From Chloropicon primus (lineage: Eukaryota > Chlorophyta > Chloropicophyceae > Chloropicales > Chloropicaceae): a stretch of DNA of 64,000 nucleotides. A model generated the notes under the pieces. That model made no database searches, had not been told where the DNA came from, and saw only the letters and a program-made list of their open reading frames with translations. Below, in pieces: positions 30,642 to 40,632 of this stretch (positions within the stretch are counted from its first letter, which is position 1; the number at the start of each line of letters is the position of its first letter). The stretch spans positions 310,001 through 374,000 of the forward strand of contig CP060768.1 of the NCBI GenBank assembly GCA_023205875.1, given 5' to 3'. Made by a program: the position numbers and the translations under genes.

Positions 30642-32165
30642 ATGTATGGAGGAGGTAAGAGATCGAGGGACCGTGTGTGTTTGTGTTTGTGTTTGTGAGA
30701 GAGGGAGGGAGGGAGGAAGAGGCGTTTGCCCGACGAATGGGACTAACTTTGTTCCGCACCGTGTTCAGACGAGGTCAATGCTATTGTGATAGATGTGGGA
30801 ACTCACGCCGTGAAGGCCGGTTATGCGGGTGAGGAGTCTCCCAAGGTTTACTACCCTTCGTGTGTGGGCGCGTTGACGAGGGACAAGACCGAGACGCGGG
30901 ACACCAATGGAAAGTCAGGTCAGAATGGCGCCCAGGCGGGCGGCAGGGATGTTGAGATGGCGGAGGCCGGCGCGGACGCCTCGACTACGCCGAAAAAGGA
31001 GGGAGAGGCCTCGAAGGCGGGGAACAAATCGGATAGAGACCTTTTCGTTGGTCACTTTGCTTTGAACTACAGAAGAGACGGCATGGAAGTCCTCAGCCCC
31101 TTTGAGCAGAAGACAGGCCTGCTAAACGACTGGGAGATAGTGGAAAACATTTGGAACTACACCTTGAAGGACAGGCTTCAGATCGATCCCAAGGAGCATC
31201 CCGTGTTGTTGGCGGAGCCAAACTTCAACACGAACGAGTGCAGGGAGAAGTCCTTGGAGATCCTGTTCGAGACCTTCCAGCCTCCAGCAGTTTTCCTGTC
31301 GAAAAATGCGTGCTTGAGCTCCTACTCTGCGGGAAGGCCCACGAGTCTTGTGATCGACATGGGACATCAGTCCAGTGTCGCGGCGGCTGTCCACGACGGC
31401 TACCTCCTTCAGAAGTCCGTTTCGAGGTCAAGAATCGGTGGAGACCTTCTCACCGAGTGCATGCACAGGAGCGTGCAATCAAAGGACATCAAAGTGAGAC
31501 CAAGGTACGCTTTCGAGAGGACCGAGTCCAAGCAGAACAAAGGGACTTTTGACGTGAAGGAGTTGGACGACTACAAGGGGAGCACGACGGAGACCTACCA
31601 CAAGTGGAGCGTGGAGCAGATCCTCTCGGATCTCAAGGAGACCGTGTGCAGAGTAAGCGAGAGCGTTTTCAACGAGGAGGAGCATGCCAACATCCCGACC
31701 GTGACGTACGAGCTCCCCGATGGGACTGAAGTCCAGATCGGCAGCGACAGGTTCAAGGTGCCCGAGGTGCTCTTCAACCCTGGGCTGGTTCAGACGTTCC
31801 AGGACGCCCAGACCATCGAGAACATGGGCGTGCTGCCCCTGCAAAGCATGACGTCTCTGGTGATGGAGAGCATAACGAAGGTCGACGTGGACGTGAGGAA
31901 AGAGCTTTACAATGGCATCATTCTGGCTGGCGGAAGTTCCATGCTGCCCAACGTGCGAGAGAGGCTGGAAAGGGAGATTCTCGAGCAAGCCCCAGGGCAA
32001 GCGAGGGTGAAGGTCATCGCGTCTCAAAATGTGATGGAAAGGAAGTTTGGGGTCTGGATTGGCGGCAGCATCCTCGCCTCTCTCGGAAGCTTCCAGCAGT
32101 GCTGGATGAGCAAGCAGGAATACGAGGAGAAGGGCGCTTCCCTGATTCATTTGAAGGCTCCATAG
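30642..32165 (+). CDS. ARP4: Actin-related protein 4 (BAF53/ACTL6)
   Basis: A 13-nt first exon (30642-30654) and exon 2 (30769-32165) join in phase 1 to give 469 residues (human ACTL6A 429). The start MYGGDEVNAIVIDVGTHAVK is the family signature. ARP4 is a nuclear actin-like subunit of SWI/SNF, INO80 and NuA4/TIP60-type complexes. The actin fold is visible throughout (TGLLNDWEIVENIWNYTL, LLAEPNFNTNECREK, LVIDMGHQSS, NGIILAGGSSMLPNVRERLE). Residues 45-95 hold an extra low-complexity, acidic and Gly/Ala-rich insertion absent from actin; ARP4 proteins normally carry an insertion in this area. The mini-exon coding four residues plus one base is conspicuous but fits both splice sites (GTAAGA, TTCAG). 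Confidence 0.92.
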
Positions 32166-32374
32166 CTGTCAGGGCGAGTATGAAAGCGCTTGCTGGACAC
32201 ACGAACGAGAGTGGTGGGAGGAAAACCTTACTTTTCCCTAAACATAGAAATCCCAACTCCTATTAACAAACGAGTTACTGAAATAAAAAAAGGGGTCCCC
32301 AGGTGTTCATTGCCACAAAAACGCATGTCACCGCGCTGCACGCTCGGCCCGCCCCCCCTTCTCTTTCCGCGGGC

Positions 32375-33173
32375 TCACTTCCCCCCCACTCTGTCTCTTG
32401 GGATCAGTCGGAGCTCCGACCCGTGCTTCAGGAACACGTTGCCCGCGCTCTGCTGTGGGTTGATTCCGACGCCATCGTTCGTGATGATCGCACTGGTCTG
32501 GGCTGGGACTTTGAACTGAGCCAAGCAGCCGGCGAGGGAAAGAGAAAAAGACGAAGTGTCAGAGTCTCCGCCTGCCAAAGAAAAGAAAACTTGGCTTGCT
32601 GATCACCTGAATTGCCCCCCAGCTCGTGGAGAAGCGCTCTCACCTCCTCGGCCGCGTACTTGAGCACGGCGGTAAATGGCGCCTCCTCCGGGACGCTCAG
32701 CACCCTGTAAGGAAGCTTCGGGTCCGAAGTCAGCGTGATCTTGAACGTTACTTTCGACCTGCAGGGCAAGTTCAGGAAATGCAAACGGAGGGCAAAAGCA
32801 AAAAGCTGTCAGCAACACTGGGTCCTTCCCTTGCTCTCCAAAAGAGCCTGCGCAATGGCTGCGAAGCGGTTTCCTCGTTCTATGCGGAAGGAGGACCACA
32901 CCACCGCCAGGAAGGGTCCTCGGTTCCAGGCGGACCTCTCACGAAAGGAATGGAGCCCACTGGCTCAAGAGGCTTCCCACCATGGTTTGGCACTCCTCGA
33001 AGACCACTCCAACATCATGGATGGAGGTCGTTCCCCTCCTTCCTGCAGTCAAAATGCTCCACCAAGGTATCAAACGAAAGATCACAAAACCTATTTTCGC
33101 TTGATTCCTCTCAAAAAACCTCCTACTCGGTCCATAACTTGGTCAAAAACAAAACAAACACACAAACTTACAT
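32375..33173 (-). CDS. UFM1: Ubiquitin-fold modifier 1, start codon split by an intron
   Basis: Exons: 33172-33173 (the coding AT), 32644-32758 and 32375-32515, giving 85 residues, exactly the human length. UFM1 is a ubiquitin-like protein attached by UBA5, UFC1 and UFL1, mainly at the ER and on ribosomes. The mature sequence is near-canonical: [55 protein letters not shown] and [18 protein letters not shown]. The precursor ends GGK after Val82, so a protease would expose the conserved glycine. Upstream of Ser2 the frame has no ATG before the acceptor CCCTGCAG. The only fitting donor is GCAAT|GTAAGT, so the 413-nt intron falls between AT and G of the initiator. The gene converges on ARP4. Confidence 0.88.
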
Positions 33174-34008
33174 TGCTCCGGCCTCTGTCCTCTTCTCTCT
33201 CTCTCTCTCTCTCTCTGCTGGTGGTGTTTAAATTTGCGACTAGTACCACCAAATTTCAAAAGTCAAAGAAGCGGCGGAAAAAATACAGAAAAGCGGCGAA
33301 AACGGAGAGAAGCGAAGCGAGAGGTCGGTGCGCGTCGTGTTTGTTTGTTTGTTGTCTCGAGAGTGTGAGTGAGTGAGAGGGAAGGGAAAAACGAAGGTCA
33401 CGACGATCGTTACAACTCTCCCTCCCTCGTAACCGCTCCCTTCGTCAGGACTCCGTGAAAAAACTGAACTCTGTTCTCTCTGTCTCTGTCTCTCTGTCTC
33501 TCTGTCTGTCCGCTGCTTGGGTCGGTCGTTGTTCTTCTTCATCCCCATGGCATAGGTTGAGGAAGGGAGGAGCGTTACGGAAAGCGTGCGGCGTTTACAT
33601 GATACACGAAACGTCCAAGAGAAGTTTATTCCTATCAAGAGTTCTTGAGAAAGACAAGCCGCCTCGACCCTGCTGACCAAAGGAGAGGAGCAAACGTCGT
33701 CGTGATATCACATCACATCACTTTGCTGGGTTTGAGTTTTGTTGCAGGGGTTTGTGGGATTCTTTTTTGGGGGGGAGAGAGAGGGCGAGCTTGAGGGAGA
33801 CGGCTCGGTGTTCGTTGCGGATAAAGACCAGTGAGTTGAGATCTTTGCTGAGGTGCACACAGACCACACTGCCGTGTTATATGCTCGGGGGATTCAAAGA
33901 AGGTCGAAGAACGAGTGGTGGCCGTGCTCCGGTATAGCAGAAGGGGTTTGGCGCTCGCATTGCTGTGAAGTTATAGACGGAGGGGAAGGGACTTGACTTT
34001 TGGTGACC
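33174..34008. other. Divergent promoter region
   Basis: Between UFM1 (minus) and eIF5 (plus). CT-rich runs at 33197-33220 and a TCTGTCTC-type run at 33475-33510 are the only structures noticed. Open frames here are low complexity and were rejected. Confidence 0.45.
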
Positions 34009-35193
34009 ATGTCGACTATCAATATCGGCGCAAACAACGCCGACGATGCCTTTTACAGGTATAAGATGCCCAAGCTCCAGTCTCGTGTCGAGGGCAGGGG
34101 TAACGGCGTGAAGACGAACGTGGTGAACATGGTGGAGATAGCCAAGGCGTTGGGGAGACCACCGAGCTATACCACCAAGTACTTTGGTTGCGAGCTCGGG
34201 GCCCAGTCCAAGTTCAGCAAGGACAGTGGGCAGTCCATCGTGAACGGTGCGCACGACTCCCGCACCCTCTCTGAAGTCTTGGAGGGTTTCATCAAGAAGT
34301 TCGTGCAATGCTATTCTTGCGGCAACCCCGAGACCGTGATTGAGGTGGACAAGAAGGATTTCATCACCCTGACTTGCAAGGCTTGCGGCCACGTGTCTGA
34401 AGTCGACCCTCGCCACAAGCTGAACACGTTCATCATCAAGAACCCTCCGAAGAACAAGTCGACAAAAAAGAAGGCGGTCGACAAGATGAGGAGGCAGGAC
34501 AGGGAGAGGGAGGAGCTCGGAGAGCAGCTTGATGCGGAGACGGCCAAGAAGGACAAGAGCAAGAAGAAGAAGGAAAAGTCCGAGAGGAAGGAAAAGAGGG
34601 AAAAGAGGAAGAAGGACAAGGAGAGCGTCGACTCCCCAAAGAAGGCGGCTGCCGAGGACACCGAGGAAGTCACCGAGAAGCTCTCGGACATGTGCTTCAC
34701 TCCAGAGCAGAAGATGATCATCTCGCTGAGGGAAATGCTTGACGAGAAAGCTTCCAGCAAGGACATTGCCAAATACGCCCTCAACAGCGAAGCGATCGAA
34801 GGACTCGAGATCAGGATGAAGCTCTTGGTCGAGGCCGTTTTCGGCAACTGCTCCAAGTCCCTCGCCGAGTACACCGTGAAGAAGTGCAAGTACTTCAAGG
34901 CAGCCGCGAAGGACGAGGCGAAGCAGCTTGCCTTGCTCGCCGGCATCGAGCACTTTGTTGGCACCAGAAAGGAGTACACAAAGGAAACTCCTTTGGTGCT
35001 CAAGGCTTTGTACGACGCTGATGCTGCGGAGGAGGAAGCCGTGCTCAAGTGGTTCAACAACAAGGCCCATGCCTCAAGCTTGGGGGTGGACGAGTCCGTT
35101 GCCACGGCCGTGAGAAAGCACGCCAGCCCCTTCATCAACTGGTTGGAGACGGCAGAGAGTGACGAGGAGAGCTCGGAAGAGGAGAGTGATTAA
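34009..35193 (+). CDS. EIF5: Translation initiation factor eIF5
   Basis: Single exon, 394 residues from the ATG at 34009. eIF5 is the GTPase-activating protein for eIF2 in the 43S pre-initiation complex. The N-terminal GAP domain reads MSTINIGANNADDAFYRYKM with the conserved Arg-rich segment, followed by a C2-C2 zinc ribbon (CYSCGNP and CKACGHVS). A Lys/Glu-rich linker occupies about residues 155-215. The C-terminal W2/HEAT domain, which binds eIF2-beta and eIF3, ends with a Glu/Asp-rich AA-box (ESDEESSEEESD). Length and order match the family. TGTAA at 35281-35285 is a candidate poly(A) signal. Confidence 0.93.
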   Translation: MSTINIGANNADDAFYRYKMPKLQSRVEGRGNGVKTNVVNMVEIAKALGRPPSYTTKYFGCELGAQSKFSKDSGQSIVNGAHDSRTLSEVLEGFIKKFVQCYSCGNPETVIEVDKKDFITLTCKACGHVSEVDPRHKLNTFIIKNPPKNKSTKKKAVDKMRRQDREREELGEQLDAETAKKDKSKKKKEKSERKEKREKRKKDKESVDSPKKAAAEDTEEVTEKLSDMCFTPEQKMIISLREMLDEKASSKDIAKYALNSEAIEGLEIRMKLLVEAVFGNCSKSLAEYTVKKCKYFKAAAKDEAKQLALLAGIEHFVGTRKEYTKETPLVLKALYDADAAEEEAVLKWFNNKAHASSLGVDESVATAVRKHASPFINWLETAESDEESSEEESD

Positions 35194-35324
35194 AACGGAG
35201 CGGAACCGATTGATCAGATTGGTGGCAGCATGGTGGAGAGGCGGTCGCGTATTTTTTGCGGTATGCGCAGCTATGTAGCGTGTAAACAAAAGGAGAAAAT
35301 AGATTTACAATACACAAAAGCTTT

Positions 35325-36074
35325 TTATGAGACCACGTAGAGCGAGTTCATCAACTTGTCTTCGACGTCTTGCGTATCCACTCCTCTCTTTTCCTCTGCC
35401 GCCGTCGCTTCTCCGCCTTCCAAGGCCAAGTAAGCGAGGTGGCTTGGCGACAATTGTATTGTCGTGGTGGGGGTCGAATCAAGCTGAGGCGTGGGGGGGG
35501 AGCCCATGCTAAGGCAGTCGAGCGAGTCCAGCGACTTTCTCTCCGACCTGACCTTCATTCCAGCGGGGGTTAAGGTTGGAAACTCTGGAGTAAGACACGG
35601 ATCAGCGCCACCACCAAGCCCGCTGGCCTCTCGGTTTCTGCTCGACTTCTTGCGCCCCAAGACGTCGCAAGTCGATGGCGTCGCCACCATCTTGGGCGTT
35701 GGGGGGAAGGACGAGTCGCTGCTACTCTCCTGGACCGGCGTCGTCGCCAGAGGTGGGGATGCCTGTGCCCTCCCTCGCACCGGTGGGGATGCCTGGTCGC
35801 TCTGAGGGGAGCCCACAGGCGACAAAATAGGGATGGACTCCACGCTTCGATCCTTCTCCGACTGCATTCGGATCAAGTGAGGCGACGTCGGAGAGTTTCT
35901 CTCCAGCTTGGTGTACCACTCTTGTATCTGTGACCGAAACTTCATGACCTCTTCTGATATGCCCTTCACTTTCGAGGTCTTCAGGGAGCACAACTTCTGA
36001 ACATCTCTCAGGTTGGCGTCCACCTCGCGGAGAGCGCTTCGTATGCCTTCGCTGTTGGGCGACAAGGGTTCCAT
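35325..36074 (-). CDS. Ser/Thr-Pro-rich protein of unknown function
   Basis: Single exon, 249 residues from the ATG at 36074; the frame upstream has no other ATG. I do not recognise a family. The first 75 residues form a probable coiled coil (IRSALREVDANLRDVQKL and VMKFRSQIQEWYTKLER). The rest is predicted disordered and dense in SP and TP dipeptides (NSPTSP, ILSPVGSPQSD, FPPTPK, TPEFPTLTP). This pattern is typical of substrates of proline-directed kinases such as CDKs or MAP kinases. The coiled-coil plus phospho-tail layout is seen in spindle or kinetochore subunits, but there is no specific match. TTACA at 35305-35309 (TGTAA on the minus strand) is a candidate poly(A) signal. Confidence 0.6.
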   Translation of the reverse strand: MEPLSPNSEGIRSALREVDANLRDVQKLCSLKTSKVKGISEEVMKFRSQIQEWYTKLERNSPTSPHLIRMQSEKDRSVESIPILSPVGSPQSDQASPPVRGRAQASPPLATTPVQESSSDSSFPPTPKMVATPSTCDVLGRKKSSRNREASGLGGGADPCLTPEFPTLTPAGMKVRSERKSLDSLDCLSMGSPPTPQLDSTPTTTIQLSPSHLAYLALEGGEATAAEEKRGVDTQDVEDKLMNSLYVVS

Positions 36075-36604
36075 GGTTCCACTCTTCACTCCTCGACTCG
36101 ACGACGACAGGAAGAATCAGAATCAGAATCAGAATCCTTGACAGAACTTTTTTCTTTTTTCGGCGGAGCGGGGGAGAACAAAAACACCACGGCACGGCGT
36201 GAGGTAGCGGCACCTTCCGAGACCCTCGCCACCTTTCGTCTTGCCCTCCTCGTCCCCTGGAACCGGCTCGAGTTCGAGTTCGAGTTCGAGTTGCTTCCAG
36301 CTCTTATCTGTCAAAGCCAAAAACCAAAAAAAAATAAAATGCCGTTGGACGAGGAGGCAAAGGGGAATGATGGATGGGAGGGGGAGGGGAACAGGAGTGA
36401 TGGATGGATGGCATTGGATGCATTGGATGCATTGGATGTATTGGATGCATTGGATGTATTGGATGCATTGGATGCATTGTCTCTTCCTCTTTCCAATGAC
36501 CATTCACTTGCGGAGGAAAGGGAAGAGGAAAGGGATGGACAGGAAGCTCATCTTCCAGGGAGTCTGCATGCTCTGTTTGTAGTAGTAGATGTACAATTTT
36601 CATT
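36075..36604. other. Intergenic region
   Basis: Between the start of the SP-rich gene and the stop of RPF1, both minus. Holds short AATCAG (36116-36134) and GAGTTC (36270-36290) repeats and the 9-bp minisatellite listed separately. The frame reading DAL repeats over the minisatellite is not regarded as a gene. Confidence 0.45.
36411..36479 (+). repeat. 9-bp minisatellite
   Basis: About eight imperfect copies of GCATTGGAT, two of them with GTATTGGAT, in the intergenic space downstream of RPF1. Confidence 0.85.
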
Positions 36605-38014
36605 TCACAGGACATAAGTTCTTCGGTTGTATCCTGCCGAGTCTTTATTATCTTGTGTGTTGCACCACTCGAAGTCCCCATACTTCCAATTCAATATACC
36701 CTTTTGTATGGTTTGAAGCTTGAGCGTGAACCGCGGACCGAGTTCTTGAAGCCGGGTCTGGATCTTCGTCTGCGTTTTGGCGCCACCCTCGTCGCCTCCC
36801 GTCTTGACCTTTTCCTTCCTTTTCTCGAAGATGTACCGATGGTGCCTGGCGGAACAGAATGGGAATGAGGCGTCAGTTCCCACGCCGCACGTCACGTCCA
36901 CGTCCCCTCGCGCGAGGGGGGGAGAGGTTGGCGGCAAGGAGTCTTAGTCGCTGCCCCACCCCACTTACCTGAAGAAGAGAAAGTCTCTCTGATTGTGAAA
37001 AGTCGCCACCTGCCTGTTGTGGCACATCGGCTTGGTGTGAAACAGAGATTGGAGGCTTCTGCTTATCCTCCGGCCCAGACGTGTCCTGAAGTTATTCATG
37101 ACAAGTTCAGGAAAGTTATCCCGCAAAGCTTTCCCGTGGCCAAATATTTGTTGGGACAGCCTCAGCGAAGACACCTTGAACGAAAGCGTCGGGCCGTGGG
37201 GCAAATGGATCAAGGTCAAAGCGTTGACCTGGTTCAAGCGTCGCGGAAAAAGTCAGTACCCACAAACGAGGGAGAAGACGAACGAGCACCGTTGGACTCC
37301 ACGGTCGACTTACCTGCTTGACGTCCTCGTTCACAATCATGACAGCCGTGTGCCCCTGCTGCTTGGCGTATTCCACCACTTGAGTCACCAGCGTTGTCTC
37401 CTTCCTCTTCTTGTACGTCGAAAAGGGGAAGACGCACTCAAGCTCCTTGACAAAATCGTGCGTTGCTTTTGATGGCTTGGGACACGTCGTCATCAGCAGG
37501 CTCGGGGGGTCGCTTCCCCCCAGGAGCTCCGCAAACTCATCCGTCCTCTCATCCTCAAGGACCTCAGGGTCATTGTCCGCCACAAAGGTCTCGTCGTGAG
37601 TCCTCTGACTGTCAATGGTCTGGGGCTTGGGAAGCGGAAGGCCTTGCTCCTTGAGCAGCTTCTGCCTCTTCTCCTTCTCCACCTTCTTCGCCGCCCTCCT
37701 CTTCTTCTTGATCTTCTTCACCAGCTCATTCCGCTTGTGCTTGTCTAGTAGTTCACACAACCAAACGAAGACCGAGCGAACCCAAGGCACAGACCACGAG
37801 TGAGTGAATGGGATGCCAAGGAAAGGGAAAACAGTCCGTCAGTGCGTCGCCAAGACCAAGCCGAAGGAGAACGAAACGAACGCGAAGAGAGAGAGAGAGA
37901 GACGAGAGAGACGAGTGGGTTGCGAAGACCATGAAAACCTTCGACCCATCACGCTGACTTACTCTTGACCGCGTTAACGTCATGCAAGGCATCCTCGTTC
38001 TCCACCAGAGCCAT
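36605..38014 (-). CDS. RPF1: Ribosome production factor 1 (Brix domain)
   Basis: Exons 37963-38014, 37314-37744, 36969-37228 and 36605-36845 join in phases 1, 0 and 2 to give 327 residues (human 349). RPF1 is a nucleolar factor of 60S subunit assembly. A basic N-terminal region (NELVKKIKKKRRAAKK, TIDSQRTHDETFV) precedes the Brix domain. The Brix landmarks are in order: LLMTTCPKPS, VMIVNEDVKQVNALTLIHLP, HLPHGPTLSFKV, NNFRTRLGRRI, RQVATFHNQRDFLFFR, and the C-terminal sigma-like motif ELGPRFTLKLQTIQKG. The alternation of exons with phase-consistent GTAAGT sites supports the model. The ATG at 38014 gives a short acidic leader; this start is plausible but not aligned to the family. Confidence 0.9.
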
Positions 38015-38250
38015 GATGACACGAAACACGAACTTCCTCTGCTCTGCAGCTTCCGTCCAAAGAGGTGAAGGCAGGAACACAAAAACTTTCCGAAATTCCA
38101 AAGAGCGAGTGCGCGTAACCAATCGATGACCTCGTTCACGGCGTGAAGCGGCGGGTCGTCCCTCTCCTCGACCCCGTACTGCAGTCAGCCCAGCGCCCGC
38201 CACCGATCTCGTCTTCCTCTCCCATCAAAATCCAGCAGCCAGCCCAGCAT

Positions 38251-38311
38251 CAGGGACTTGAGTTGAGGTGATGGAAAGGGAAAGGGAAAGAGGTCCTGGT
38301 GAATCGTGCAG
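38251..38311 (+). repeat. 61-bp direct repeat, copy 1
   Basis: Begins CAGGGACTTGAGTTGAGGTG and ends GTGAATCGTGCAG; an apparently identical copy lies at 38439-38499, 188 bp downstream. Confidence 0.9.
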
Positions 38312-38438
38312 AGGAGAGTGGAACCCTGTGCCGTTGTCATCCTCCCTCTCTCCTCTCTCTGCATCTCTCTCTCTCTCTCTGCGGCTCTCTCTGCCTCTCA
38401 GGAAGCATCCGCTTTCCACACCAAAGTGAAAGTGGAGG

Positions 38439-38499
38439 CAGGGACTTGAGTTGAGGTGATGGAAAGGGAAAGGGAAAGAGGTCCTGGTGAATCGTGCAG
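38439..38499 (+). repeat. 61-bp direct repeat, copy 2
   Basis: Second copy of the 61-bp repeat that starts at 38251. The spacer holds a pyrimidine-rich CTCTCT stretch. Confidence 0.9.
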
Positions 38500-38983
38500 G
38501 CGATCTGGCTCAGTTTTTCCATCGTCCTCTCCTGTCTCTCTGCTTCATCCTAATTGCACAGATCAGCCAACACCTCGCAAACCTCTCCCACCCCCAGAGA
38601 CCAAAGCTTTGTTAGTTCTCGTTTTGAGTTTTGCATTAGGTCATCCGAGCTTGTTACTCTACTATTTAGATTGACTGAGAGGCCGCCCACCAAACCAGAA
38701 AGCATCGTCCCGCTCATCAACGCGACCTTGATCAAACCTAACAGACGGAACTTGAAGCAGCACCGGTGACCAAAGCCTGTCAAGGTTGGGTGAGAGGATA
38801 CCCTGACGCCGTACTACGACTCACGGGCTTGGTGTTGATACCTCGGTCGACCCCAGAGGGTCAGGGAATAGGGAATTAGCTTTTTAGGAAGACTTTTGTT
38901 GGACCAAGGGGTGTGAGGTCTTGCGCCTTGGGTTGTGTTTGCTTGCCGCTTCCTTGCCGTGCGTTGATACAAGAGAGTCCAAG

Positions 38984-40540
38984 ATGTCCGGCCCACTGCC
39001 AGAGGGATGGGAGGAGTACACAACAGACGAGGGGGAAGTGTATTACTTCCACGTGGATAGTGGCACGACGACCTGGGACCGGCCCGGCGAAGAGGGAGGA
39101 GACGAGGCTCAAGAGGAGGTGGAGTATGAGGAGGAGGAGGCAGAAGACGAAGAAGGAGACGAGGGGGATGGCGGCGAAGTCAACGAATTCTTGACGTCCT
39201 CTGCGAATCAGGAGGCCGCGGTGGGTCGAAAAGCGCAGCAAGACGGTGCCCCAAGCCAACCTGGCAGCGCAACGACCTCGTACAACTTCGCCAGCGTACC
39301 AAGGTACATGGCGCCAAAGGGCCCAGCAGTGATGGGGAAGAAGCAGGCTGCGAAGATGGAAGGCAAGTCACAGTTTGCAGAGAGCATGCGCAAGCTCAGG
39401 GAGGGTGGCATATTCACCGAGTACCAGGACAAGCAAGAGGAGGAAGTGCAGGAGGAGACCAAGGTCGTCCAGCGGAGAGGCCGAGGCGATTCGCAGTTCC
39501 GGTCGAGCCTTAGCGCGTTGTACAATCACTGGGAGAAGCAGAAGCAGGACGTCGAAGGCCTGGCGTACAACCCAGATGACGAGAATGTGAGGAGGGGTCA
39601 AAGAATGCACGACACGGTTCCTGAGGAGGACGAGGAAGATGACGGAGACCTCGCGGACTTCCTTCACGCTGAGGAGGAAGAGCAGTCCGGAGACGAGGGA
39701 GGCGCTGAAGCCAGCCCAGGGGGTGTCATCGATGTCAACTCTGAGGAGATGCAAAACATGATGGCCGCAAACTCCATTGTGCCTGCGGACAAGATACCAT
39801 TCGTGTCCCCGCACTGGAGCGCAGTTACCTTTAACTTGGTGGTGTTCATTTGCTACGAGGAGGAGCAAAACACGGTGGAGCTTCCTCTCTTCGAGCAGGG
39901 TCAGAATTTGCAGATCGGAAAGGCAGTCTTGAGCTGGGACGGGCTCTTCTTGCAGCATCCCAAGGAGAACTTGGCGCTGCAGATCTCTTACGACAAGATC
40001 ATCTTTTGGACCATCAGCACAAACGTGCAGACGCAAGAGTTTTTCGTGGATTTGACGATGGAGGGAGATTTCACTTCAGTGAATGGCATCCCGACTGTGA
40101 AATGGTGGACAGGGAACGTCCTGGAGATGAGGTGCTGCTGCGCCAACTCCCTGGACGCGGAGAACTTTGCAAAATCACTTCGGTCGGTCTGCGAGCTCAT
40201 CGGCAGGCACAGGAAGGAAGAGCTTGAACTCGACAAGATGCGCACAAGCAAGATCGCACAAGCGTCCAGGTCAATCGTCCAGCAGTCTCAGCAGTTTGTG
40301 GACCCTAAGAATAGGAGGAGAACACTGACGAAGGCTGATTCCCAGACCCAGGAGGCTTTGAAGCTTGCTTTGGACGACGCGGGAGGCGCGGCTGGGGAGG
40401 ATGAGATGGTCATGAGCGACGAGCTCATGAACATGCTCTCGGTGTCAGGAAACGATGGCCAAGAGCAAGGAGCTACTCCAGATTCGACCAAAAAGTCGAA
40501 AAAGGGAAAGCTGAGCTTCTTCAGAAAGAAGAAGAAGTGA
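38984..40540 (+). CDS. WW-domain protein of unknown function
   Basis: Single exon, 518 residues from the ATG at 38984. Residues 3-33 are a WW domain with both tryptophans (LPEGWEEYTTDEGEVYYFHV and TTTWDRP), which binds Pro-rich ligands. An acidic Glu-rich run follows. Around residues 145-165 lies a basic segment next to GGIFTEYQDK. From about residue 265 to 420 there is a beta-rich region (VTFNLVVFICYEEEQNTVEL, VKWWTGNVLEMRC) that could be a PH-like or other globular domain, but I do not recognise it. The C-terminus is helical, ending with a Lys-rich tail. No signal peptide or membrane helix. Splicing or cytoskeletal adaptor roles are possible. Its 3' end converges on the armadillo gene at 92 nt. 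Confidence 0.78.
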   Translation: MSGPLPEGWEEYTTDEGEVYYFHVDSGTTTWDRPGEEGGDEAQEEVEYEEEEAEDEEGDEGDGGEVNEFLTSSANQEAAVGRKAQQDGAPSQPGSATTSYNFASVPRYMAPKGPAVMGKKQAAKMEGKSQFAESMRKLREGGIFTEYQDKQEEEVQEETKVVQRRGRGDSQFRSSLSALYNHWEKQKQDVEGLAYNPDDENVRRGQRMHDTVPEEDEEDDGDLADFLHAEEEEQSGDEGGAEASPGGVIDVNSEEMQNMMAANSIVPADKIPFVSPHWSAVTFNLVVFICYEEEQNTVELPLFEQGQNLQIGKAVLSWDGLFLQHPKENLALQISYDKIIFWTISTNVQTQEFFVDLTMEGDFTSVNGIPTVKWWTGNVLEMRCCCANSLDAENFAKSLRSVCELIGRHRKEELELDKMRTSKIAQASRSIVQQSQQFVDPKNRRRTLTKADSQTQEALKLALDDAGGAAGEDEMVMSDELMNMLSVSGNDGQEQGATPDSTKKSKKGKLSFFRKKKK

Positions 40541-40632
40541 GGCTGAGGGGCAAATAACAGTATATACAAAACGCTTTGTCATTGAAAGCTTATAAAGTTA
40601 CCACTGGTTTTACAGAAGGAGAGGGCCACCGC

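Larger units (their letters stand above)
38015..38983. other. Divergent promoter region with a direct repeat
   Basis: Between RPF1 (minus) and the WW-domain gene (plus). Contains the 61-bp direct repeat listed separately and CTCTCT runs between the copies. A frame at 38550-38783 (minus) lacks an ATG at its head and resembles no family. No tRNA could be folded around the GGTCGACCCC at 38847. Confidence 0.45.

Noticed and set aside
38550-38783. Minus-strand frame of 77 codons with a hydrophobic stretch
   Set aside because: No ATG at its head, no family match and no splice context.
38790-38880. Possible tRNA suggested by GGTCGACCCC
   Set aside because: No acceptor stem or D-arm can be paired at the right distances.
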